Positions 1-9,606 of a DNA stretch of 64,000 bases are shown piece by piece. The notes beneath the pieces are model-generated. The model made no database searches and was not told the DNA's origin. It worked only from the letters and a program-made list of their open reading frames with translations. The stretch lies in the NCBI GenBank assembly GCA_917880885.1, contig OU862908.1, positions 13,007,501 to 13,071,500 on the forward strand, read 5' to 3'. How positions within the stretch are numbered: the first letter of the stretch is position 1; each line of letters opens with the position of its first letter. Position numbers and translations under genes: made by a program. Source of the stretch: Limnephilus marmoratus (lineage: Eukaryota > Arthropoda > Insecta > Trichoptera > Limnephilidae).

Positions 1-210
1 TTTTAATTATATATACATATGTTTAAAATATAAATGTTGCACAAACTTCAGTATGCACTACCTATCTGCTTGGGGAAATCAAAGTGAGGGCCGGTCGCTT
101 GAAATGCTGTACCATCGTTAGTTTTGCTCCGATTTACTTGAAATTTTGACACAGTACTCAATATACTGACATGTTTTACATTCAGAAAAAAAATAAAAGT
201 TTTAGAACCT

Positions 211-384
211 TACCCCCCCCCCCCCCCACCCCCCCATTAAAGCCTTGTTAAGGATTTGATCAAGGGAACAAGGAGGCGTTTGGAAGCCCCTTCAACCCCC
301 CCCCCCCCCCCGTTAGTCCGCCATTGGTAAAGGGGCCCGAGACGTGCATTACCTAGGGGCCCCGACATGGTTAATCCGGCCCTG
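211..384 (-). mobile_element. hAT-like transposon end with C-rich runs
   Basis: Read on the minus strand the segment begins CAGGGCCGGATTAA, a form typical of hAT-type terminal inverted repeats, followed by a GGGGCCCC-rich subterminal stretch. It contains two poly-C runs (about 211-237 and 296-312). No second end or target duplication was found, so it may be a fragment. The family assignment rests on end sequence alone. Confidence 0.4.
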
Positions 385-390
385 TATCCA

Positions 391-531
391 GGTACTTCCC
401 AACCATCTCTATCTCATTTTCCAGTAGTACTTTCAGCCTTTGTATACAGAGCCTTCAGCCTTGACATACCCTGACTGGGGATGCCGTAGTCCAAATGGCT
501 CCGGGCAATTGGGATTGTTGTGCGGTAAATA
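391..531 (+). mobile_element. SINE A, 3' fragment
   Basis: Matches the 3' half of the tRNA-derived repeat at 2018-2406 and 9220-9606: the ACTTCC-rich stretch, CTTCAGCC, GGGGATGCC, GGCTCC and the terminal TGTGCGGTA are in the same order. The tRNA-like head is absent, so this copy is 5'-truncated. It abuts the hAT-like end. Confidence 0.65.
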
Positions 532-639
532 GTATTTTCAACATCATAACCAAAAGGTTAAATGTCAACCTTTGTCGTATTTCGGAGAATAATGTTTACT
601 GTTTAACTTTAATTACTGTTTCAAACTTAAGCCGCGGCA

Positions 640-1035
640 TTCCGAATTTCTACAGTTCTATAACATTATCTTGAAGACTAAGTTTCTAAAAAAATTCATG
701 TGATATTTGAAGATAATATCTATTCATTTGCCACGCCGAAACGGTAATTATATAGGAAATTCCCTCAATGGAAAAAAAATCACAAAGTTTGCTCCGAAAA
801 TTATTATATACTCATACAATTTTTTTTCTGTTATTTTACAAGTAATTTAAATCAACAGTTTCGACACATATATTAATTATACGAAAAAAAAATTCACAGT
901 GTTTCTTTAAATGCTATTTAAGAATTTTTCTACAAGATTTTTGCTCTATTTTAACCAAATCGTGAGTTATTAAACATTTTCAAAATTTTCGCTTAAATAT
1001 TATCGTATTTAATATCAGCACGCTCCCTCTAACAT
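640..1035 (-). pseudogene. Decayed copy of repeat-encoded fragment (family G)
   Basis: The minus strand aligns by eye with 55320-55700 on the plus strand. Shared landmarks are the tract around TCTAACATTCGTA, a TTTAATAACTC-like stretch near the end of the reading frame, then GAGCAAAAATCT and AAAGAAACACTG in the untranslated tail. At 55320-55470 the same sequence is an open frame ending in a lysine/arginine-rich C-terminus. Here stops and indels break it. The parent protein is not recognised. The other copy lies inside a hAT-like element, which suggests but does not prove a transposon origin. Confidence 0.45.
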
Positions 1036-2017
1036 TCGTATTTACACAACTCTCCTTCTTTTTTTTAGCGCTTACTACCGGGCCTTAAGCGCGGGTACAT
1101 TTTTTTGTATAAATTGCTACTGGTAATTTTAATTCGTTATGTTGAGAATTTGATAACCCTTTATTCTACGAGTATATAAAATACAAGATGGCACAAAAGT
1201 CACCAGCCTATCGGAATATGCTCCCATTTTTGCAATTGGTGTCATGTGTCATCACGACTTTGATATTTGTGAAGTAAACAGAAGCATAATCAGCGCCCTT
1301 GAGGTGATTTTTCACAAAAACGGCGCTCTACAAATTATCCAATTATTATTATAATACAGATTGACAATCCGTGGATCGCTACTATACTCCTCAATAACGC
1401 GGAATTAATGTGTTATAAAAAATATTTTCATTTAAAAAAAAAAAATTGGCTTAAGAAATCGAGTGAGGACTTTGCGTCACCTTGTAGAATGCGTCCTAAT
1501 GAGTTGATCCCATATTTAGTTAAGTGAATAGAAACATATACGTATACATTCCTTGTAGGTATGCCCCGCAGACAGAGTTAACATTTCACATAATCTAGGG
1601 ATGAAGTTAACATCTCCCGCTACGGTCGGCTACAGTCTCCGAGATTTTGGAGTTAGTATACTTAGACTAGAGTTAATAGATTCCTTGTACAATTGTGAAC
1701 AAACTGTGGAACAGTGCATAACTTATGAAAATGAGGCACCTCTGAGTTCCCTGAGTAAAATACTCACACTAGAACAAGGGAATAAAACAACCTGTTCTCA
1801 AAAGTACCTAGGTACTTACTTGGTTCCGTTTTCTTAGTATTGAAGTTTTGGTGGGCAACAGTGAATCCTTCTAAGAAGCTTTTTTTCGGAAAGCAATATT
1901 ATTAAGAACCAGACATCTGTTGTTTTCCTATAAAAGCGAAAGCTGTTGAACTGTGAGCTTTTTAATAAAAATTATTTTTCATTTATATTTTCAGAAGATA
2001 ATCAGGTAGGTATTCCT
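1036..2017. other. Unassigned AT-rich sequence
   Basis: No tRNA, repeat partner or recognisable domain seen. One open frame at 1601-1837 (+, 78 codons) has no motif I recognise and no supporting context; it is probably chance. Confidence 0.5.
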
Positions 2018-2406
2018 GATAGCCTCCGCGGTCGGGGAAAGGCTTTCGACCAGCGATCCAGAGGTCACGGGTTCAAAATCAGATGTGCGCAGAAAATTTT
2101 TATTTGATTGCTTTGTGTGTTCACAATTTAGTAATTTAAAATAACTTACGGTATGTTTGCGGCGCGTTCCAGAACAGAAGATACTCTAAGTATCGCCGTG
2201 GTGTAAGACCACCGTTCAGTTGCTTGAAATGGCTTTAGCCATATTTGGTGACTAGGTCTGAATAGCCGACTACTTCCCCACCTTCCTCTTCCCTATACAT
2301 ATCCCCTCCCCACTTACCTTCAGCCTCACAACATACCCCAATTAGGGATGCCAAAGTCTGGCTCCAGACGGGAGCAGTTGGGACTCTCGTAAGGTATTCC
2401 TTTTAA
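2018..2406 (+). mobile_element. SINE A, near full length
   Basis: A tRNA-derived short interspersed element of about 390 bp. The head has a plausible RNA polymerase III A box (CGGTCGGGG) and B box (GGGTTCAAAATC), so transcription would start from the internal promoter. The body contains a CAGAACAGAAGATACTCT-type segment, a stretch with GTGGTGTAAGACCACC, then ACTTCCCCACCTTCCTCTTC and a 3' end GGACTCTCGTAAGGTATT. Six further copies lie in this window in both orientations. It encodes no protein and would depend on a LINE for movement. Confidence 0.8.
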
Positions 2407-2644
2407 AAAAATGCCTAGATCTGCACATATGAAATAATTTTAAAACAAGAACAATGAAGTGTGCTCATTAACCGAAAACTATGAGTATAACATTCTATGA
2501 GTATGTTTATAATATTTTTTAATCATTTGAAAACAAAAAAATTAAAAAAGCAAAGGTTTCTGACAGCCTTTTAGTACCCATCTGCCATGATGATTGTCAT
2601 TGCTAGGATATTCGAAGCGCTGATAAAAGAACCAACACGACAAA

Positions 2645-3614
2645 TAGTCCAGTAAACGAATGGTCCAAAAGGAGGTGTAGAGTGCGTGAGCAGGTACCTA
2701 AGCGATTCTTTCAGGACTTGTTTAGGATGCTTAGGGTGTGAACATACTAAAAGTCCTGACGTCTAGGTGGTGAGCTAGGGGGGGGAGGGGGGGGGGGGGA
2801 AGGTCCCGATTTTCGGGTTTCCGTTTTTATCTCAAAAACGGTGCGTCGCAGAGGAAAACTTTTTTAGAATAAGTAAAAGCTCATAAGATTATCTAAAACT
2901 TTTATTCTATACATAATTTTGAAAATCCCAGCCGTTTTTGAGTTATACGCTCTACAAATGTCAATATTTTCTAAAAAAATCATTTTTCCTCACATTTTTC
3001 ATCAAACATTCCTTCATATCGTCTAAAATATTCATCCAAGAAAGAAATTTATTCAAAAGAAGTTGTAAATAATTTAATTACCTTTTAGAATATATACACA
3101 TGTTTAAATAAATCTCTAACCAGTAAATATTTACAGCTATTTTAAGTTTTTTTGTAAAATGTCGTCATTTTCAGAAAAAGCTGTTTTTTCTTACCAAAAT
3201 GTTAAGATGGGTTTTTTCTTCATGGGAAATTCCTTATTAATTTTTGCACGCAAGAAAGCAGGTAAGTTGTTCTCGAACAGATGATTAGTGAAATTCATTT
3301 TATAATCATTATTATTGTGATGGATAATTAGGTTAGTCGTCGGAGATGCTACAATAACGTGCTACGATGCTGTTCGAGTTGGTGAAAAGGCAATGAATGC
3401 GATAGTGGGCTTGACATTCTCAGACATCAAGTTGTCCCGCAAAGATCGGGCATTCCCAATGTCTTCTGTCAGCTCGTCGATAAAAATTCACGATGAAAAG
3501 GTTGCAGTTGACCCAACATTGCTGTTTCAGCGGATGTGTATAAACAAACGATCAGATGAGGATTTGATGAAATTCTTTGCGTGTGAGTTGGCCCCATTTC
3601 CCTTGACACTGTTC
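2645..3614 (+). repeat. Left arm of the foldback element
   Basis: Inverted copy of 4991-5949. Differences are scattered single bases and short indels, plus G-run length. The arm runs through the terminal motif, the homopolymer G tract at about 2778-2803, the TTTTTGAGATAA-like segment, and into 72 codons of the N-terminal coding region, where identity stops near 3614. Confidence 0.85.
3393..3614 (+). pseudogene. Inverted duplicate of the element gene's 5' end
   Basis: Encodes about the first 72 residues of the same protein as the minus-strand gene (start MNAIVGLTFSDIKL), with a few substitutions such as FACEL in place of FEYEL. Beyond 3614 the plus-strand frame stays open to 4178 only because it reads the minus-strand gene in antisense, so the 261-codon frame is a chimera, not a real protein. 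It is a by-product of the arm duplication. Confidence 0.8.
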
Positions 3615-3623
3615 TTAATAACA

Positions 3624-5212
3624 TCATGTTACACTCTCAACTTTATATGGATTAAAGTTTTCATATCCTCTTTGGACGTGAGGGTCCTGGCAAGCGTTGT
3701 TCATCCATGGCATCGTCATTCTCAGTGGTGGATGTTCTTGCTGAAAGGGCTCTACGTCATCTTCATCGTCGTCCTCGGCAACAGGCAAACTATTGAGGCA
3801 TCTCCCTTGGCAGTGAAGGCACGCTGCAGAACAGGTCAGCATTGCTTTTCGGCATCCGCATTTGCCAATTGCACAATCCTTGGTGCAGCGGCAAAATATC
3901 ATTTTCAGAAGGACCTCCGGTGCTGGAGGATCTTCTGTTGTAATTGGCGCCAGGGTGTCTCCTTCGTGTTTCCACCCCCATTCTTCAGGGGACAGCTCAA
4001 TCCCGAGCCACTGCTGAACTTGGTGGTATGTCCTATTTCATATCCTATGTCCTATGTCATATTTGCCACGGACCTTGTGAACGATTGGAAGTGGTACTGG
4101 TTAAGGGAGGTCTGTCTTTTTGGCGCCGCATACCATTTCAGGAAGCATTTATTTCCAGCTTCTTCAACCTCGTCGTGAGTAGAGGAGGGATTGTCAAAGA
4201 TCATTGCCGCTTGCTTGATCATTTCTGACTCCAAGTACAATTTTGAAAAGCCCACCTTGCTTCTCCTGAAATTTGCAGACGTTGTATCGCATCCGGTAAA
4301 TGAATGTAAAAATATGATGTGTTCAAATCCACGATGCTGCATCTCTTGGGTGGACAGTGCCAATGTTTTGGTTTTCCCTCGTCCGGGTTTCAGCAACAGA
4401 ATATCTTAGGTGGGAGGAGTAGAAGCAATCAAAAGGACAGTGAGGTCCACATCCTCACCAAAGACAGCCACAGAGTTGTGAAAGGATAGTTCTACAGCAG
4501 TCTTCACGATAAAGACGTCAGCATCATCGGTGGCCTGATGAGTCTGTATCCCATTCTCCCGAAACTTAGTCTGTAGTAAGGAGATTAAATTACTTTTGTT
4601 GGTAGGATAGGATAAAAAATCTTCCTGTTTAACGGGTATTGATTTGTTCCATGTCAAATTGATGTTGGCTGACCTTCTCAGTCTGTATCGTCGCATTTGT
4701 TCTTGTGATTTCGTGCTTTTGACTGGATTTGCGTACCCAGCAAATACCACAGTGCGAGTCATTCCAGGATAGTGGTGGTTGACATAGGTGATATAACGAT
4801 CACAAATTGCGGCAACGGAGGCATCTTTTTGTCAAATTACTCTGTATAATATAGATAATATGTGTATAATATATGATAGAAATCCTCCGTCCTCAACTAT
4901 GTTCATCTGAGACAGTAGAACAGTTTTTTTGAAAGGCTCGAATAAGCTATACAGAACAGATTTATTTGTCTTTCGCATCCCACTTTCATTGAACAGTGCC
5001 AAGGGAAATGGGGCCAACTCATACTCAAAGAATTTCATCAAATCCTCATCTGATCGTTTGTTTTTACACATCCGCTGAAACAGCAATGTTGGGTCAACTG
5101 CAACCTTTTCATCGTGAATTTTTATCGACGAGCTGACAGAAGACATTGGGAATGCCCTATCTTTGCGGGACAACTTGATGTCTGAGAATGTCAAGCCCAC
5201 TATCGCATTCAT
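3624..5212 (-). pseudogene. PIN/FEN-like protein with C-terminal Cys-rich domain, decayed
   Basis: A gene of roughly 530 codons broken by a frame change after the N-terminal block (5212-4832), an in-frame stop near 4408 and a break near 4052. In order it shows: a conserved N-terminus (MNAIVGLTFSD); a region with RYITYVNHHYPG and FAGYANPVK; a block rich in acidic residues with DDADVFIVKTA and GEDVDLTVLL, which looks like the metal-binding core of PIN/FEN nuclease folds; the motif FLHSFTGCDTTSA; a WGW segment; and a cysteine cluster with CRCTKDC, KCGCRKA and CSAACLHC, resembling tesmin/CXC-type zinc binding. Proteins with this order are abundant, unnamed and repetitive in insect and cnidarian genomes. 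Nuclease activity is inferred from the fold resemblance only. It sits wholly inside the foldback element, starting in the right arm. Confidence 0.7.
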
Positions 5213-5949
5213 TGCCTTTTCACCAACTCGAACAGCATCGTAGCACGTTATTGTAGCATCTCCGACGTCTAAACTAATTACCCATCACAATAATAATGAT
5301 TATAAAATGAATTTCACTAATCATCTGTTCGAGAACAACTTACCTGCTTTCTTGCGTGCAAAAATTAATAAGGAATTTCCCATGAAGAAAAACCCATCTT
5401 AACATTTTGGAGAGAAAAAACAGCTTTTTCTGAAAATGACGACATTTTACGAAAAAACTTAAAATTGCTGTAAATATTTACTGGTTGGAGATTTATTTAA
5501 ACATGTGTATATATTCTAAAAGGTAATTAAATTATTTACAACTTCTCTTGAATAAATTTCTTTCTTGGATGAATATTTTAGACGATATGAAGGAATGTTT
5601 GATGAAAAATGTGAGGAAAAATGATTTTTTTAGAAAATATTGACATTTGTGGAGCGTATAACTCAAAAACAGCTGGGATTTTCAAAATTATGTATAGAAT
5701 AAAAGTTGTAGATAATCTTATGAGCTTTTACTTATTCTAAAAAAGTTTTCCTCTGCGACGCACCGTTTTTGAGATATAAACGGAAACCCGAAAATCGGGA
5801 CCTTCCCCCCCCCCCCCTCCCCCCCCTAGCTCACCACCTAGACGTCAGGACTTTTAGTATGTTCACACCCTAAGCATCCTAAACAAGTCCTGAAAGAATC
5901 GCTTAGGTCCCTGCTCACGCACTCTACAACTCCTTCCTTTACTGGACTA
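4991..5949 (-). repeat. Right arm of the foldback element
   Basis: Inverted partner of 2645-3614. It carries the promoter-proximal region and first codons of the minus-strand gene, so any element promoter should lie between 5212 and 5949. That part includes a C-run at about 5805-5826. Confidence 0.85.
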
Positions 5950-6704
5950 AAAGTATACCAATATAATAATTTTTATAACATAATCAAATAATTTTCATAG
6001 TACCTACGATACATTTTCACCTTCGTAAGTTACACAGAAAAATTAACTGCAGCTTTTCCGCCCGGAAAATATGAAATGCATTTTAGGTTTGCAGCTCCAA
6101 GTATAACTACAGTACCGCAAGTTTTCTTCGAAGAGTTTTCAAATCAAAAGTATGGCGCTGCGGAATTGCCGGGAGTGTTGATAAAGGTTAACAAGTTCCG
6201 GCTAATTAATATAATTCCGTGATTAGCTTCTAACATTCTATCTTCTTCGATAGGTCTATTATAATCGTGACTTATTTAAATTATAGAACAACAGGTAAAC
6301 CCAATAATAACGTGCATGTTAATTAAGGTCAGTTTCGTTACTGACGTGTTTAAAATGCTGATTAAATGTCAGCAAAAGTACGTGGTTAGTATTATTCGTA
6401 TGGCATTGATGATGGTACCTAATTGATTATGATGAAAAATTACCTGTAAGCATTGATAAATAAATTAATTTGAAAATATAATGCATGTGGATAATTTTTA
6501 TTTATAAACACAATATCGATTATCAGTGAGATAAATTCAATTTTCTTGTACCTTCGTACCTAGTTATGAAGATTGTTATTAATTTATTGTTATCAAGTTT
6601 AATTTTTCGAACTCCATTTTAATTCTAATTTCTTTTACATCATTACTTATTAATAATAAAATAATTTTTCATCAAAAAATAGTTCTTTTACAATACTACA
6701 CATT
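5950..6704. other. Unassigned AT-rich sequence
   Basis: Low-complexity AT-rich DNA with no open frame above 60 codons and no repeat partner found in the window. Confidence 0.5.
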
Positions 6705-6800
6705 CAGTTTATTTATCATTGATTCTATTGACAAAACGGTCACTGCTCAGGTGCTCAGCTATAATTCAAGATTTCTCCTGGAATGTAGCTGGTTTTCAGC
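6705..6800 (+). repeat. Dispersed repeat H, copy 1
   Basis: Matches the reverse complement of 30788-30900: GTTTATTTATCATT, CTCAGCTATAATT, ATTTCTCCTGGAATGTAGCT and CAGCAGTG appear in the same order. It may be the 3' end of a retrotransposon, but no coding part is visible. Confidence 0.5.
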
Positions 6801-6821
6801 AGTGTTTTTTTTGTAATATTA

Positions 6822-7056
6822 TTATTATATTCAATAATATTATTTTTAATTTATAAAAGCAGTTTATTTATAAACAATTTATACAGTGTAATTATTATTA
6901 CGCGCGACAGCTATTTCGCCGTCTGAATCAACAGTTTGATAAAGCCTTCAGAAGGCGAAATGTCTGTAGCGCGTAATAATAATTACATAATGGGACTTGT
7001 TTATATAAAAAAAAACTGTTTATATAAATTAAATTATAATGTTATTGAATATTTAA
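6822..7056. mobile_element. Imperfect palindrome, foldback MITE-like
   Basis: The two halves are imperfect inverted copies. The inner part is clearest: TAATTATTATTACGCGC on the left against GCGCGTAATAATAATTA on the right, with a GGCGAAAT core on either side of a 35-base loop. The outer arms (ATTCAATAATATTAT against ATAATGTTATTGAAT) extend the pairing. No coding content; the superfamily is not recognised. Confidence 0.6.
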
Positions 7057-8479
7057 AAGAAATGAAAACTATTATTAATTGTTTAAATGCCAAACAGAAA
7101 AATTGGCAGTAAAAGGATAATAAATATTTCAAAATTAAATTCTAAACCAGTTGTTTCACAGAACTTAAACACTTCACCAAATTTCATAATAAATTCAAGT
7201 CCTGTGAAAGTTCTTTTCAATTTCTTTTATTATTCCATTATGGTTAAAAAAAACTTGAATATTAACTTTGAAAATTGATGAATTTTTCAAGTTCCATCAA
7301 ACAATTTGCCCTTACTTGCATATTTTTGGACGATCTATTAAAATTAAAAGTACATTCTTATTTTGTTCTTATTATGATACTGATACCCTCTTGTGTATCA
7401 ATGTATATTTATAATCTCATTTATAACTTTAATGTAAAAGTCATTTTATACCGTTTAATAAATAAATAAAATGTACTAAAAAAACTTCAGATTTATAGTA
7501 CTAACCTTTTCACTGAGTATAATTTCTGTTGGAAGTTTAGTATAAGTTATTTATAAGCGTCTAACTCGATTCGTTCGACTGTTAGCCCAACTTCCTACCC
7601 ACCAGGCTATCGACCACACCAACTATTGACATTAGGTCAGTCGTAGGATTCGATTCAAATGATTCGATTCTTTTTCAACAACTCTGCGTTACTTATATAA
7701 TTTAGATAACGTAAAAAAATCTCACACTGGCATCGTTTGATCATTTTCCAACACATGGAAGGGAAAAAAATAAACAAATATTACAGAGTTTAAAGCTCCA
7801 CGATAGTCGTGTCCATGACGTGGCGGTAGGCTGGCGAGGGATGGGGTGGGGGAGGGGGGTGAGAGAGTGGAGGAGGAAGGAACGCCGCTAAAGGAGGCAG
7901 AAGAATATTGCTCCATTGTCGGAGCTAATTTACTTTTCACTCTATCACCCTCGGATTGAGGTCAAAGCCTTTGAACGTCCAGAGGCACAGGAAAACAAGA
8001 GGCAAAAATACTACCGGTACCTACCGACCTGCCTTACTGAAATAATATTGAAAAGATAAAGAAAAATTCAACACTTTCCACAAAAACGTACTCGCATTTT
8101 AATGTGTTTATGGTAAGGTCAAAAAATATGGTTTCGATAAAAATCGGGAGAAAATATTTCTCAGACGAACAAACGAAAAAAAAATCCCTTGAAAAAAATT
8201 TCTGACTTGAACCTACCAAATATTGGAAGTGAGATTTTTTTCAGGAAATTTATTTATTAAAAAAAAACATAAACATAATATAATTGATAAAGAGTAATTC
8301 TTATTCATATCTGTAATATATTGTAACATTTTATTCTCATAATTATGTAAATTTTATCTAGATTTTGATTTGAAATTGTACTGCAATAAAAAAGCCAAGC
8401 TTATGTGTTTGGGAAGATGTTATTTGTTTGGTCATTAAAGCTTTTTTTACTGCTGCCGTTTTTCTTTTAAACAATTTTT
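7057..8479. other. Unassigned AT-rich sequence
   Basis: Two short plus-strand frames (7087-7278, 7275-7469) and two minus-strand frames (7722-7940, 8034-8219) have no motif I recognise. A G-rich patch lies at 7840-7865. No repeat partner found. Confidence 0.45.
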
Positions 8480-8645
8480 ATAATGTTTTTGAAGTGAAAG
8501 CTTCTTTAGCACCGTTGTGACTTGAAACTCGATGAAATGAAAAATCGACACTAAAAAGAGACACACACATACATCTATAGGATTCACTCTTGTCTACTTT
8601 AGTTTTCTGAAGATCTCACTTCTAATGCGTAAAAACTGCACATTT
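8480..8645 (+). repeat. Dispersed repeat F, copy 1 (shortened)
   Basis: Shares GAAGTGAAAGCTTCTTTAGC, ACTCGATGAAA, CGACACTAAAAAGAGACA, ACATACATCTATAGGATT and GTCTACTTTAGTTTTCTGAAG with copies at 26045, 33475 and 47300. It lacks the GCGAGAGAATGAGATAG segment present in longer copies. No coding capacity. Confidence 0.65.
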
Positions 8646-8711
8646 TTTTAAACTTCATGTTTCCATTATACGTGTCGTAAATTGCATATACTGATAAAAA
8701 TATAATTTTTA

Positions 8712-9200
8712 CCAGTGACCGACCGAAGGTTCGGTTTTGGTTTCGGTTTCGGCAAGTTTCGGCATAAAAATCTAGTTTCGGCATCAGTTCCGGTTTCGGC
8801 AAAGTTTTTTAGTCATGTTAAAAATCGATTGTTTACTCTTATTTAACCTATGTTTTATACTTATTTAGATAGTTAACACGTGTTTAATTAAATAAATAAA
8901 ATAAAAATAAAAACAATAATTGAAGTATGCTTTGTTATTTTTAATAAATTTTGTTTGTTTTATAGAAGTAATATAAAAAAAACATTATTTTTTCACAGAC
9001 TTCAATTACTGTTTTTTTTTATTTAATTTATTTAATTTAACACGTATTAACTGTATTAATAAGTAATAAAAATAAGGCAAACAACAGTAAACAATCGATT
9101 TTTAACATGCCTAAAAAAGTTTCGGTTTCGACCGAAACTGAGACAGACACCGAAGATTCGGTTTCGGTTTCGGTGGAAAGTCCTATTTCGGTCGGACACT
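8712..9200. mobile_element. Palindromic hAT-type MITE
   Basis: Flanked by the 8-bp direct repeat AATTTTTA (8704-8711 and 9201-9208), the duplication length of hAT insertions. The ends are inverted (AGTGACCGACCGAA against TTCGGTCGGACACT), with two extra bases on the left. The whole element is an imperfect palindrome: arms of over 200 bp share TTCGGTTTCGG multimers, then CATGTTAAAAATCGATTGTT and its complement, then AACACGT-bearing AT-rich stretches. There is no transposase frame, so it is non-autonomous. Confidence 0.8.
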
Positions 9201-9219
9201 AATTTTTAAATTATGTTTT

Positions 9220-9606
9220 GACGGCCTCCGTGGTCGAGGGGTAAAGGCCGAGGGTTCAGATCCCGGCGTGGGCAAGTAAATTTTATTTGGTTGATTATTG
9301 TTAGTTCACAATTTAATCATTACATGAGGTATTTATAAATACGTTCAGGATCTAGAGTGGAAATTACTCTCAGTATCGCCCTTGTGAAAAACCACCATTC
9401 AGAATTGTAGCGTTGCTTAAAATGGTTTTAGCCGTGTTTTTGGTGAATAGATCGGAATAGCCAAGTACTTCCTTACCTTCTTCTTCCACATCTCCTTCCC
9501 ATCTCTACTACCTTCAGCTTCACAACATACCTCAATTGGGGATGTCAAATTCTCACTGGCTCCAGGCGGTTGGGAGCAGTTGGGACTCTTGTGCGGTATT
9601 AACATT
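9220..9606 (+). mobile_element. SINE A, full-length copy
   Basis: Best-preserved copy of family A. The tRNA-like head has an A-box-like GTGGTCGAGGGG and the B box GGTTCAGATCCC, followed by the family body and the 3' end GGGACTCTTGTGCGGTATT. It lies 12 bases beyond the target duplication of the MITE at 8712-9200. Confidence 0.85.

Larger units (their letters stand above)
2645..5949 (-). mobile_element. Foldback transposon with ~960 bp inverted arms
   Basis: The two ends are inverted copies of each other, starting TAGTCCAGTAAA on both strands. They stay alignable for roughly 960 bp each side, including G-runs, the motif TCGGGACCTTCC near the runs, and the first part of a gene. The 1.4 kb between the arms completes the gene on the minus strand. 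Flanks share only AAA next to the ends, so the target duplication is unclear. The arms are far longer than in common Tc1, hAT or piggyBac elements. I cannot name the superfamily. The gene is broken, so this copy is not autonomous. Confidence 0.8.

Noticed and set aside
3393..4178. 261-codon plus-strand open frame
   Set aside because: Only the first 72 codons are real (inverted copy of the element gene start); the rest reads antisense through the minus-strand gene.
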